A stretch of 64,000 nt of DNA from Agrobacterium tumefaciens (GTDB lineage Bacteria; Pseudomonadota; Alphaproteobacteria; Rhizobiales; Rhizobiaceae): positions 310,001 through 374,000 of the forward strand of contig NZ_CP039903.1 in the NCBI RefSeq assembly GCF_005221385.1, given 5' to 3'. Below the pieces are notes generated by a model. The model made no database searches. It saw only the letters and a list, made by a program, of their open reading frames with translations, and was not told where the DNA came from. The translations under genes were made by a program, and so were the position numbers. Below are positions 36,744-46,819 of this stretch, piece after piece. The stretch's first letter is position 1. Every line of letters begins with the position of its first letter.

Positions 36744-36763
36744 ATGGGATACATGCATCCCAT
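36744..36763. promoter_or_regulatory. Candidate operator of the toxin-antitoxin unit
   Basis: The palindrome ATGGGAT-ACATGC-ATCCCAT lies 24 bases upstream of the antitoxin ATG. Seven-base arms around a self-complementary centre suit a dimeric ribbon-helix-helix repressor. Confidence 0.6.
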
Positions 36764-36876
36764 ATAGCACCGCTTGCCCCGTGCTGCCAGTAAAACCGGA
36801 GCCTTTGCGGCTTGCCGCACAGGGCTTCATCCTCTAATACACCGGCATAATTTCAGGAAAATATCGGATCGGCATC

Positions 36877-38418
36877 ATGAGCGAAAAAGCAAAAAAGCCT
36901 CAGAAACTGAAAGCCCGCCTGCCGCGTGGCTTCGTGGACCGCTCGGCTGCCGATATCCATGCCACCAACGAGATGATCGACAAGATCCGCAAGGTATACG
37001 AGCTTTACGGTTTCGATCCGATCGAAACGCCGCAGTTCGAATATACCGATGCGCTCGGCAAGTTCCTGCCGGACAGCGACCGTCCGAACGAAGGCGTGTT
37101 TTCGCTTCAGGATGACGACGACCAGTGGATGAGCCTGCGCTACGATCTCACCGCGCCGCTCGCCCGTCATGTGGCGGAAAACTTCAATGAAATCCAGCTG
37201 CCATACCGCACCTATCGCGCCGGTTATGTGTTCCGCAATGAAAAGCCCGGCCCCGGCCGTTTCCGGCAGTTCATGCAGTTCGATGCCGATACGGTGGGCG
37301 CTGCCGGCGTGCAGGCGGATGCCGAAATGTGCATGATGATGGCCGATACGCTGGAAGCGCTCGGTATTGCGCGTGGCGACTATGTCATTCGCGTCAACAA
37401 TCGCAAGGTGCTCGATGGCGTCATGGAAGCCATCGGTCTCGGCGGCGAGGAGAATGCCGGCCGTCGCCTCAACGTGCTGCGCGCCATCGACAAGCTCGAC
37501 AAGTTCGGCCCGGAAGGCGTGAAGCTGCTGCTCGGCCCCGGCCGCAAGGATGAGTCCGGTGATTTCACCAAGGGCGCTGGTCTTGGCGAGGAGCAGATTG
37601 AAAAGGTGCTGTTTTTCGTCGGCATCAAGGATTATGCGGCAAGTGCCGATGATCTCGCCAAACTGGTAGCGGGCACCTCGAAAGGCGAGGAAGGCGTTGA
37701 TGAGCTGAACATCATCGGCGCTCTGGTCACCAGTGCCGGCTACGATTCGACACGTATCAAGATCGACCCCTCGGTTGTTCGCGGTCTCGAATATTATACC
37801 GGCCCGGTCTATGAGGCCGAGCTGACCTTCGATGTCACCAATGAAAAGGGCGAAAAGGTCGTATTCGGCTCTGTCGGTGGCGGCGGGCGTTATGATGGCC
37901 TCGTTTCGCGCTTCATGGGCCAGCCGGTTCCGGCCACCGGCTTCTCCATCGGCGTCTCGCGCCTGATGACGGCACTGAAGAACCTCGGCAAGCTCGGTCA
38001 GATGAAGCCGCTTGCCCCCGTTCTCATCACCGTCATGGACGGTGATGTGCAAAGCATGGGCCGTTACCAGACATTCACGCAGGCGTTGCGCGCCGAGGGC
38101 ATCCGCGCCGAAATGTATCAGGGCAACTGGAAGAAATTCGGCAACCAGTTGAAATATGCCGACCGCCTCGGTTCCCCCATCGCCATCATCCAGGGCGGTG
38201 ATGAGCGTGCCGAAGGTGTGGTGCAGATCAAGGATCTGATCGAAGGCAAGCGCCTCTCCGGCGAGATCGAGGACAATGCCAGCTGGCGCGAGGCGCGTGT
38301 GGCGCAGGTCACCGTACTGGAAGCGGATCTGGTGGCGAAGGTTCGCGAGATTCTGGAGCACCAGGCAGAGGACGTTCGCCGCGCCGCCGAAGATACGCTG
38401 CAGGCGCAAGGAAAGTAA
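36877..38418 (+). CDS. hisS: Histidyl-tRNA synthetase
   Basis: This class II synthetase charges tRNA-His. The 513-residue product, longer than the E. coli form and typical of alphaproteobacteria, begins with a basic stretch and then [16 protein letters not shown]. Motif 2 reads [20 protein letters not shown], the histidine-binding loop includes [18 protein letters not shown], and motif 3 contains [18 protein letters not shown]-terminal anticodon-binding domain follows from about residue 395. It heads a hisS-hisZ-hisG unit. Confidence 0.96.
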   Translation: MSEKAKKPQKLKARLPRGFVDRSAADIHATNEMIDKIRKVYELYGFDPIETPQFEYTDALGKFLPDSDRPNEGVFSLQDDDDQWMSLRYDLTAPLARHVAENFNEIQLPYRTYRAGYVFRNEKPGPGRFRQFMQFDADTVGAAGVQADAEMCMMMADTLEALGIARGDYVIRVNNRKVLDGVMEAIGLGGEENAGRRLNVLRAIDKLDKFGPEGVKLLLGPGRKDESGDFTKGAGLGEEQIEKVLFFVGIKDYAASADDLAKLVAGTSKGEEGVDELNIIGALVTSAGYDSTRIKIDPSVVRGLEYYTGPVYEAELTFDVTNEKGEKVVFGSVGGGGRYDGLVSRFMGQPVPATGFSIGVSRLMTALKNLGKLGQMKPLAPVLITVMDGDVQSMGRYQTFTQALRAEGIRAEMYQGNWKKFGNQLKYADRLGSPIAIIQGGDERAEGVVQIKDLIEGKRLSGEIEDNASWREARVAQVTVLEADLVAKVREILEHQAEDVRRAAEDTLQAQGK

Positions 38419-38434
38419 CGTGGTGCGCGTCGCT

Positions 38435-38592
38435 TACCCCCCTCTGCCCTGCCGGGCATCTCCCCCACAAGGAGGGAGATCGGTCTGTGGCGACGTTTCG
38501 GCCATCTCGATGCTTGAAAATAGAGCGGCGGTTATCCGCCTTGCTGATCTCCCCCCTTGTGGGGGAGATGCCCGGCAGGGCAGAGGGGGGTA
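38435..38592. repeat. Long inverted repeat, family B, between hisS and hisZ
   Basis: The arms of 47 bases (38435-38481 and 38546-38592) are reverse complements with one mismatch around a 64-base loop. Sequence and arm length match the copy between glcD and glcE; the loops differ. Confidence 0.9.
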
Positions 38593-38619
38593 TAGCGCCG
38601 CCTGTACAGGAAATGTTCC

Positions 38620-39747
38620 ATGCCCCTGATCGACATGCCGGAATTTTCCGGAGAGCTACTGGAAGAATTCGCCGCGCGCCGCACGAGCCGTGTGAACACG
38701 CCGGTCATCCAGCCCGCCGAACCGTTTCTGGATATGGCCGGCGAGGATTTGCGCCGCCGTATCTTCATGACGGAAAGCGAAACGGGGACAAGCCTCTGCC
38801 TGCGCCCCGAATTCACCATTCCCGTCTGCCTGCGCCATATCGAAACGGCGACCGGCACGCCGAAGCGTTATTCCTATCTCGGCGAAGTCTTCCGCCAGCG
38901 CCGCGAAGGTGGCAACGAGTTTTATCAGGCCGGCATCGAGGATCTTGGCGATACCGATATCGCCGCCGCCGATGCCCGCGCTGTCATTGACGCCACCGGC
39001 ATTCTGCAGCGCCTGCTGCCCGGCCGTTCGCTTGCCGTCACGCTGGGCGACCAGCAGGTGTTCGAAGCGGTTGTTGCCGCCCTCGGCCTGCCGATTGGCT
39101 GGCAGAAGCGGCTGGTGCAGGCCTTTGGCGATATGGCGCAGCTCGACGCGTTGCTGGAAAGCCTTATGCATCCCAAGCCGATGACCGGGCTTGACGCCCG
39201 GGTCGCCGGTCTTCTGGCGACGGGCGATGAGGCGGTGCTGGTCGATTATCTCGATACGGTGATGCAGGAAACCGGCTATTCCACCAATGCCAGCCGCTCG
39301 CCGCAGGAAATCGCCCGCCGCCTGCGCGAAAAACTGGCGCTTGCCGCCACGCGCCTGCCGGATGAAAGCTTTGCGCTGCTCAAGCAGTTCCTGGCCCTGA
39401 AGGCGCCGCTGCCACAGGCCTCGCAGGTTCTGGCCGATTTTGCCGTAAAGGCGAAGCTGAAACTGGATGGCGCGCTTTCCGCTTTCGACAAACGCGTCGC
39501 AGCGCTTGCCAATGCCGGTGTCGATCTCGAAACCGTCACCTATGGCGCGGCCTTCGGTCGTCCGCTCGATTATTATACCGGCCTTGTCTTCGAGGTGGTG
39601 GAAGCGGGCGGAGACAGCGTTCTCGCCGGTGGTGGCCGTTTCGACCGGTTGCTGACCCTGCTCGGCGCACAGGAAAAAATCCCGGCCGTGGGCTTCTCGC
39701 TCTGGCTGGATCGCATCGAAACGGTGCGCGGGAGCGACAAGCCATGA
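38620..39747 (+). CDS. hisZ: ATP phosphoribosyltransferase regulatory subunit
   Basis: HisZ is a catalytically dead relative of HisRS that activates short-form HisG and gives it histidine feedback. The 375-residue product keeps the class II core ([50 protein letters not shown]) but lacks the anticodon-binding domain. It follows hisS after a 200-base gap filled by an inverted repeat and overlaps hisG by four bases (ATGA). Confidence 0.95.
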   Translation: MPLIDMPEFSGELLEEFAARRTSRVNTPVIQPAEPFLDMAGEDLRRRIFMTESETGTSLCLRPEFTIPVCLRHIETATGTPKRYSYLGEVFRQRREGGNEFYQAGIEDLGDTDIAAADARAVIDATGILQRLLPGRSLAVTLGDQQVFEAVVAALGLPIGWQKRLVQAFGDMAQLDALLESLMHPKPMTGLDARVAGLLATGDEAVLVDYLDTVMQETGYSTNASRSPQEIARRLREKLALAATRLPDESFALLKQFLALKAPLPQASQVLADFAVKAKLKLDGALSAFDKRVAALANAGVDLETVTYGAAFGRPLDYYTGLVFEVVEAGGDSVLAGGGRFDRLLTLLGAQEKIPAVGFSLWLDRIETVRGSDKP

Positions 39748-40436
39748 TCACCATCGCATTGCCCTCCAAGGGCCGGATGAAGGAAGACGCCTCCGCTGTT
39801 CTGGAACGCGCCGGGCTGAAAGTCGCGGCCGTCGGCAATGACCGTTCCTATCGCGGCCGCATCGAAGGGCGCGACGATATCGAGATCGCCTATCTGTCGG
39901 CCTCCGAGATCGCCCGCGAGATCGGCGCCGGCACGGTGGATTTCGGCGTGACGGGTGAGGACCTCGTGCGCGAGGGACTGACCAATGCCGATGCGCAGGT
40001 GGAATTCTGCGCCCGGCTCGGTTTCGGCCATGCGGATGTCGTCGTCGCCGTGCCGGAAATCTGGCTGGATGTGGACAGTATGGCCGATCTCGGCGACGTT
40101 GCCTCGGAGTTCCGCGCCCGTCATGGCCGCAGGCTCGCCATCGCCACCAAATACTGGCGGCTGACACAGCAGTTCTTTTCGCGCCAGCACGGCATCCAGC
40201 TTTATCGCATCGTCGAAAGCCTTGGCGCGACCGAGGGTGCGCCGGCGGCGGGGCAGGCGGATATCATCGTCGATATCACCTCGACCGGCTCGACGCTGAA
40301 GGCCAACCACCTGAAAATCCTCTCCGACGGCATCATTGTTCGCTCGGAAGCCTGCTTTGTGCGTGCCCGCAAGCCGGAACATGAGGGCGATGCGGCGGTT
40401 CAGGAAATCGCCTCGCGCATAAGGGCTGCGGTCTGA
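39744..40436 (+). CDS. hisG: ATP phosphoribosyltransferase, short form
   Basis: HisG catalyses the first step of histidine synthesis, from ATP and PRPP. The 230-residue product is the short form, lacking the C-terminal regulatory domain, which explains the need for HisZ. Visible motifs are [15 protein letters not shown] at the N-terminus and the PRPP loop [17 protein letters not shown] near residue 174. Its ATG overlaps the hisZ stop. A strong terminator follows. Confidence 0.96.
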   Translation: MITIALPSKGRMKEDASAVLERAGLKVAAVGNDRSYRGRIEGRDDIEIAYLSASEIAREIGAGTVDFGVTGEDLVREGLTNADAQVEFCARLGFGHADVVVAVPEIWLDVDSMADLGDVASEFRARHGRRLAIATKYWRLTQQFFSRQHGIQLYRIVESLGATEGAPAAGQADIIVDITSTGSTLKANHLKILSDGIIVRSEACFVRARKPEHEGDAAVQEIASRIRAAV

Positions 40437-40448
40437 TCACGTAAAACA

Positions 40449-40482
40449 AAAAAGCCGCCGGAGCGATCCGGCGGCTTTTTTT
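40449..40482 (+). terminator. Rho-independent terminator after hisG
   Basis: The arms AAAAGCCGCCGGA and TCCGGCGGCTTTT enclose a four- to five-base loop with further T residues. It can work on both strands for hisG and the convergent doxX. Confidence 0.9.
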
Positions 40483-40500
40483 CTGGTGGGCCTATTTGGC

Positions 40501-40947
40501 TTATGCGTGGGCCACAGCCGTGCCGCGCCTGGCGTCGACGGAATAGGCGCCGGGGCCGAAGGCGGCAAGCAGGATGTATGCGCCGGCAAGGGTGATGTTC
40601 TTCACCATCATGATGCCGTTCAGCGTGTTGATCCAGCCAAGAGCCGGCTCAGGCCAGCCGGGAACGGCAACGGTGCCGCTGTGGAACACCAGACCGGTGA
40701 AGACGCAGAAGACGGCAAGCGCCCAGGCAGCGATTTTGGTCTGGAAACCAGCGAGAATGGCAAGACCGGCAACGAGTTCGAACAGGCCTGCGAGATAGGC
40801 AAGCGCGGTTGCGGCGGGCAGGCCGGCGCCCGTGATCATGCCAGCCGTGCCGGCCGGATCGACGAGCTTGCCGAAGCCTGACGAGATGAAGATGAAGGAA
40901 AGCAGAATGCGGGCGATGAGAACGAGAACGTTCTGGCTGCTGGACAT
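40501..40947 (-). CDS. DoxX family membrane protein
   Basis: The 148-residue protein has four hydrophobic helices and the DoxX pattern RILLSFIFISSGFGKLVDP at the start. FHSGTVAVPGWPEP lies in the loop before the last helices. DoxX-type proteins are small inner-membrane proteins linked to redox or thiol stress; a reaction cannot be assigned. Single gene, convergent with the his unit. Confidence 0.88.
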   Translation of the reverse strand: MSSSQNVLVLIARILLSFIFISSGFGKLVDPAGTAGMITGAGLPAATALAYLAGLFELVAGLAILAGFQTKIAAWALAVFCVFTGLVFHSGTVAVPGWPEPALGWINTLNGIMMVKNITLAGAYILLAAFGPGAYSVDARRGTAVAHA

Positions 40948-41102
40948 GGATATCTCCGGTAGATGATCGGCGTTTCGCCGGTTAGCTGCAAGGCAATGTC
41001 TGGAAATATCAATGGCCGAAATTCATCCGCCAATAAAGATGAACAATAGGAGACAAATTGTCTTCATTTTGTGAACGAAGCTCGTTCGATTGACGTTGAT
41101 GC

Positions 41103-41537
41103 TTAGGCGGCGAAGCGAATATCTTCGAAACGCGGAAACAGAAACAGCCCGGAAATATGACCCTGCTGGCCCTCGTCGAAACCGGAGGATTCACCCATGC
41201 AGATGACCGGTTGCCGCATTGCCGGCAAGATGGAGACGCCGGTCGAAAAACAGAAACGCGAGGCTGCGGTGGAGGCCTGTTCGAAGAGTTCCAGCACACG
41301 GGCATGGTCGCCGCGATCATAGCAGCGGATCAGGCTGAGCAGCCCGCATTCACCTGGCGGCAGGCCGTGCATGAAAGAGGCGTGTTCGCCAAGCCGAATG
41401 ACGCCGCTCGAAAGATCGCTGTTCCATTCTTCCGAAATAAAGAAATGCGACAGGGTTCGCGGATCGGGCATGGTTGATGCAGCCATAGGCAGAGCATCGT
41501 TGCGTCTTGATATTTCGAACAAATCGCGCCCCCGCAT
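41103..41537 (-). CDS. Orphan PAS-like domain protein
   Basis: The 144-residue product is nearly all one domain. It reads like a PAS fold: SGVIRLGEHASFMHGL near the start, LSLIRCYDRGDHARVLELFEQ in the middle, and a closing pair of strands with QQGHISGLFLFPRF. No output domain follows. Such single PAS proteins may sense small molecules or partner with a kinase. Starts at 41537, 41486 (MAASTMPDP) and 41471 are all possible; none has a convincing ribosome binding site. The PAS call is by pattern only. Confidence 0.55.
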   Translation of the reverse strand: MRGRDLFEISRRNDALPMAASTMPDPRTLSHFFISEEWNSDLSSGVIRLGEHASFMHGLPPGECGLLSLIRCYDRGDHARVLELFEQASTAASRFCFSTGVSILPAMRQPVICMGESSGFDEGQQGHISGLFLFPRFEDIRFAA

Positions 41538-41998
41538 GAAGATCGTGCCAGCGCCGCTCTTTCAAGCTTCGCCGCCAGGTCGAATTTTCACCGCCATCCG
41601 CAGTCGGACGTATTTGCCAGGCATTGAAACCCCTTCAATGCTTGCGTCCAGTCGCGGCACCCTTATGGGGGGTGACTTATAGTTTATTTTCTTCCGCCTA
41701 CAACAACCACTCAGTGAGAAAATCAAAAATATTATGTATTCCTTCATCGTAATCGCGAAATATATGAAAAAAGACAACTAAATGTCGCACTTATAAGCTT
41801 GATGAGGCGGAAATCCCGCCCATCGACGGTGGTGATTCGCCTGTCTTGATGTCCGATTATTGCATAGGTCATCGAAAAAAAGCCGGCTAAATTTGCCGCT
41901 GTCTCAAAAAGAGACAATATCTTGAGTCTGTGCCCGGTTTCCCGCGCGAGAAGATGTCCTGCCATCTTGCATTGCAGTCTTTCCTGCGAAATTTCAAC

Positions 41999-43993
<1,995 letters not shown>

Positions 43994-43998
43994 CTAAA

Positions 43999-44295
43999 TC
44001 AGCCGATGATGCCCATGATGTCGGCTTCCTTCATGATCAGAAGGTCTTCGCCGTTGAGCTTGACTTCGGTGCCCGACCACTTGCCGAACAGAACGCGGTC
44101 GCCAGCCTTGACGTCGAGAGCGACGACCTTGCCGGACTCATCGCGTGCGCCGGAACCGACGGCGACGATTTCGCCTTCCTGCGGCTTTTCCTTTGCGGTA
44201 TCGGGAATGATGATGCCGCCCTTGGTCTTTGCTTCGGATTCAACGCGACGAACGACGACGCGATCGTGAAGCGGGCGGAAATTGGTGCTTGTCAT
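43999..44295 (-). CDS. groES: Co-chaperonin GroES (10 kDa)
   Basis: The 98-residue product has [20 protein letters not shown] at the start, the mobile loop [17 protein letters not shown] and the closing [15 protein letters not shown]. It caps the GroEL ring. First gene of groES-groEL. Confidence 0.98.
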   Translation of the reverse strand: MTSTNFRPLHDRVVVRRVESEAKTKGGIIIPDTAKEKPQEGEIVAVGSGARDESGKVVALDVKAGDRVLFGKWSGTEVKLNGEDLLIMKEADIMGIIG

Positions 44296-44352
44296 TGCCT
44301 AATCCCTCGATCAAATGACTTCACGAACCTTCAGAGGCTCGCGTGATGGGTG

Positions 44353-44379
44353 TTAGCACTCTTCTTGTTTGAGTGCCAG
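44353..44379 (-). promoter_or_regulatory. CIRCE element (HrcA operator)
   Basis: On the plus strand TTAGCACTC-N9-GAGTGCCAG matches the CIRCE consensus (TTAGCACTC-N9-GAGTGCTAA) in all but the last positions. It lies 57 bases before the groES ATG, right after the predicted transcription start. HrcA binding here would repress groESL. Confidence 0.93.
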
Positions 44380-44386
44380 CGAAGCC

Positions 44387-44416
44387 GAGATAAGGAGGCC
44401 TTCTGCTTGAGTCAAG
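44387..44416 (-). promoter_or_regulatory. Heat-shock (RpoH-type) promoter of groESL
   Basis: On the minus strand CTTGAC is followed after about 16 bases by CCTTATCTC. This resembles the alphaproteobacterial RpoH consensus (CTTGA and CCYTAT) and also passes for a vegetative promoter. It is directly upstream of CIRCE, so both heat-shock sigma control and HrcA repression are possible. Confidence 0.65.
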
Positions 44417-44666
44417 AACGGCCTGTCGGAAAAATTTCATGGCTTATGGTTATCAGCGTTCCATGACAGAAATTTCCCATGCGCTGACCGGCGGGTGAAA
44501 ACCAACCCTTTTGGCAACTCCTCATCGTTTCGGGCCTAGCGGGGTTTTATGTCCGCACAGTGGCGGATGGATCGCAGGCAGGCTCGGCGCCGCTTTTTTC
44601 CTTGCCATCGGCGTTACGCTTTGCGATGTCACGCACACCCTTTTCTCGCATCCGGAAAGCATTCTC

Positions 44667-45515
44667 ATGGCCCATCGCATTCTCACCCTCGGCGAAATCA
44701 CTGATGGGTTCGACGTTATTCTCTCGGATGTCTGGGGCGTGCTGCACAACGGGGTCAACGCCTTCCCTGATGCGGCGGTTGCGCTGCAGGAAGCGCGCAA
44801 GGCCGGCAAGACCGTGGTGCTTATCACCAATTCGCCGCGCCCCGCTCCCGGCGTCATCGATCAGCTTCGTGTTCTCGGCGTTCCGGACGAAGCCTATGAC
44901 CGCATCATCACCTCTGGCGACGTCACCCGCGGGCTGATTGCGGAAGGCCCGAAAAAAGTCTTCCTGCTCGGCCCGGAGCGCGACCTGCCGCTGCTGGAGG
45001 GCCTCGATGTCGAACGGGTCGGCGAGGCGGAGGCGCAATCCGTCGTCTGCACCGGCTTCTTCGATGACGAGACGGAAACGCCGGAGGATTATACCGAGAT
45101 GCTCAAGGGCTTCATCGCCCGCAAGGCGCCGATGATCTGCGCCAACCCCGATCTGGTGGTGGAACGCGGCGAGCGCATCATTCCCTGCGCCGGCGCCATG
45201 GCCGCTTATTATGAGCAGCTGGGCGGCGAGGTCCGCATTGCCGGCAAGCCGCACGCGCCGATCTATGAAGCCTGCCTTGCTGCGGCGAAAGACGTGCGCG
45301 GCGCATTCCCCAGGGATCGCGTGCTCGCCATCGGCGACGGCATGCCGACGGATGTGAAAGGCGCGATTGCGAGCGGCCTCAACCTTCTTTATATCAGCGG
45401 CGGCATTCACGCCGCCGAATATACGCTGAATGGCCAGACGGACGAGGCACTTCTCAACGCCTATCTCAAGGGGCAGGGCGCGGCTCCCGGCTGGTGGATG
45501 CCCCGCCTTGCCTAA
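44667..45515 (+). CDS. HAD-superfamily hydrolase, TIGR01459 type
   Basis: The 282-residue product is a class IIA HAD protein. Motif I is ILSDVWGVLHNG, motif II is VVLITNSPRPAPGV, and motifs III/IV include the lysine in IAGKPHAPIYEAC and VLAIGDGMPTDVKGA. A cap domain lies between II and III. It ends GWWMPRLA, as remembered for this alphaproteobacterial group. The likely substrate is a phosphorylated metabolite; it is unknown. It precedes ribF by 42 bases on the same strand, which hints at a link with flavin nucleotide turnover. The ATG at 44667 was chosen because upstream sequence is not conserved-looking. Confidence 0.88.
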   Translation: MAHRILTLGEITDGFDVILSDVWGVLHNGVNAFPDAAVALQEARKAGKTVVLITNSPRPAPGVIDQLRVLGVPDEAYDRIITSGDVTRGLIAEGPKKVFLLGPERDLPLLEGLDVERVGEAEAQSVVCTGFFDDETETPEDYTEMLKGFIARKAPMICANPDLVVERGERIIPCAGAMAAYYEQLGGEVRIAGKPHAPIYEACLAAAKDVRGAFPRDRVLAIGDGMPTDVKGAIASGLNLLYISGGIHAAEYTLNGQTDEALLNAYLKGQGAAPGWWMPRLA

Positions 45516-45557
45516 GAACGTCTGGCTTAAGCCGGCGTAAAATATGGATCGACTGCC

Positions 45558-46538
45558 ATGACCGTCTTTCATCGCAATGAAAAAAAGGAACCGCTGCCGG
45601 ACAATCTTCGCGGCGGTGTCATCGCGATCGGCAATTTCGACGGCGTGCATCGCGGCCACCGCGCGGTGCTGGACCGGGCACTGGAGCTGGCGGAAGCCCG
45701 TGGCGTTCCCGCGCTGGTACTGACCTTCGAACCACACCCCCGTTCCGTCTTCCGCCCTGATACGCCGGTCTTCCGCCTCACGCCCGCGCCGTTGAAGGCG
45801 CGCATTCTCGAGGCCATCGGCTTCCGCTCCGTCATCGAATATCCCTTCGACCGGGAATTCTCGCAGCGCTCGGCGGAAGAATTCGTCCAATCCATTCTGG
45901 TCGACTGGCTGGGCGCCAGCGCCGTCGTCACCGGTTTCGATTTCCATTTCGGCAAGGGCCGCGAAGGCGGTCCGGCATTTCTGATGGCTGCCGGCAAGCG
46001 CCATGACTTCGACGTGACGCTGGTGGATGCCTTCCGCGACGAGGGTGCCGATGTCGTGTCCTCCAGCCGTATCCGCTCGCTTCTGTGCGAGGGCGATGTG
46101 GCGGGGGCTGCCGGGCTGCTTGGCTATCGTTTCACCGTTGAAAGCGAAGTCATAGACGGCAAGAAGCTCGGCCGCACGCTGGGTTACCCCACCGCCAACA
46201 TGGCGCTGGCACCCGAGACGGAACTGAAGGCGGGCATTTATGCCGTGCGGTTCCGCCGTCCCGATGGTTCGATCCGCGATGGCGTCGCAAGCTTCGGTTA
46301 CCGCCCGACCGTCACGGAAAACGGCGCGGCACTGCTTGAAACATTCGTCTTCGATTTTTCGGGTGATCTCTACGGCGAAATCTGTTCGGTATCCTTCTTC
46401 GGGCATCTGCGCGACGAGCTGAAATTTGACGGTCTCGAACCGCTGGTGGCGCAGATCAGGCGCGACGAGGAAGAGGCAAGGGCGATGCTGTCGGGCGTGC
46501 GGCCGCTGAGCGAACTGGACGCCAAGATCGCCTTTTGA
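45558..46538 (+). CDS. ribF: Bifunctional riboflavin kinase / FAD synthetase
   Basis: The 326-residue enzyme makes FMN from riboflavin and then FAD. The N-terminal nucleotidyltransferase has IGNFDGVHRGHRAVLDRAL near residue 29 and VTGFDFHFGKGREGGP. The C-terminal kinase begins near residue 190 with the ATP/Mg motif LGRTLGYPTANMAL. The length matches the family. It follows the HAD gene and is probably co-transcribed with it. Confidence 0.96.
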   Translation: MTVFHRNEKKEPLPDNLRGGVIAIGNFDGVHRGHRAVLDRALELAEARGVPALVLTFEPHPRSVFRPDTPVFRLTPAPLKARILEAIGFRSVIEYPFDREFSQRSAEEFVQSILVDWLGASAVVTGFDFHFGKGREGGPAFLMAAGKRHDFDVTLVDAFRDEGADVVSSSRIRSLLCEGDVAGAAGLLGYRFTVESEVIDGKKLGRTLGYPTANMALAPETELKAGIYAVRFRRPDGSIRDGVASFGYRPTVTENGAALLETFVFDFSGDLYGEICSVSFFGHLRDELKFDGLEPLVAQIRRDEEEARAMLSGVRPLSELDAKIAF

Positions 46539-46819
46539 GCTGAAAGGGCTGGCCGACCCTTATTCCGGCCCCGATTGCTGTCGCTTTTCTCTTCCTTTTT
46601 ACTGGAAAACCGCATAAACAATCCGCCATGTCCCAATACCGGTTGATGTTTAAAACTCAGATTGGCCGAATTATTGGCCCGGCTTTCCGCCCGCTCTGAC
46701 GAGCCGGAAGGTCCGGGATTTTGGCGCTTGTCATGACATTTGTCATGGCGCTTTCCGTATTTGCCCTGTTTTTAAATTGAGACGGCGCGACCGACACGGC
46801 GCGCAACAACGGTACGATT

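Noticed and set aside
46710..46760. Short direct repeat TTGTCATGaC/TTTGTCATGg upstream of ileS as an operator
   Set aside because: The two copies are short and close, with no symmetrical layout. This is too little to call a site.
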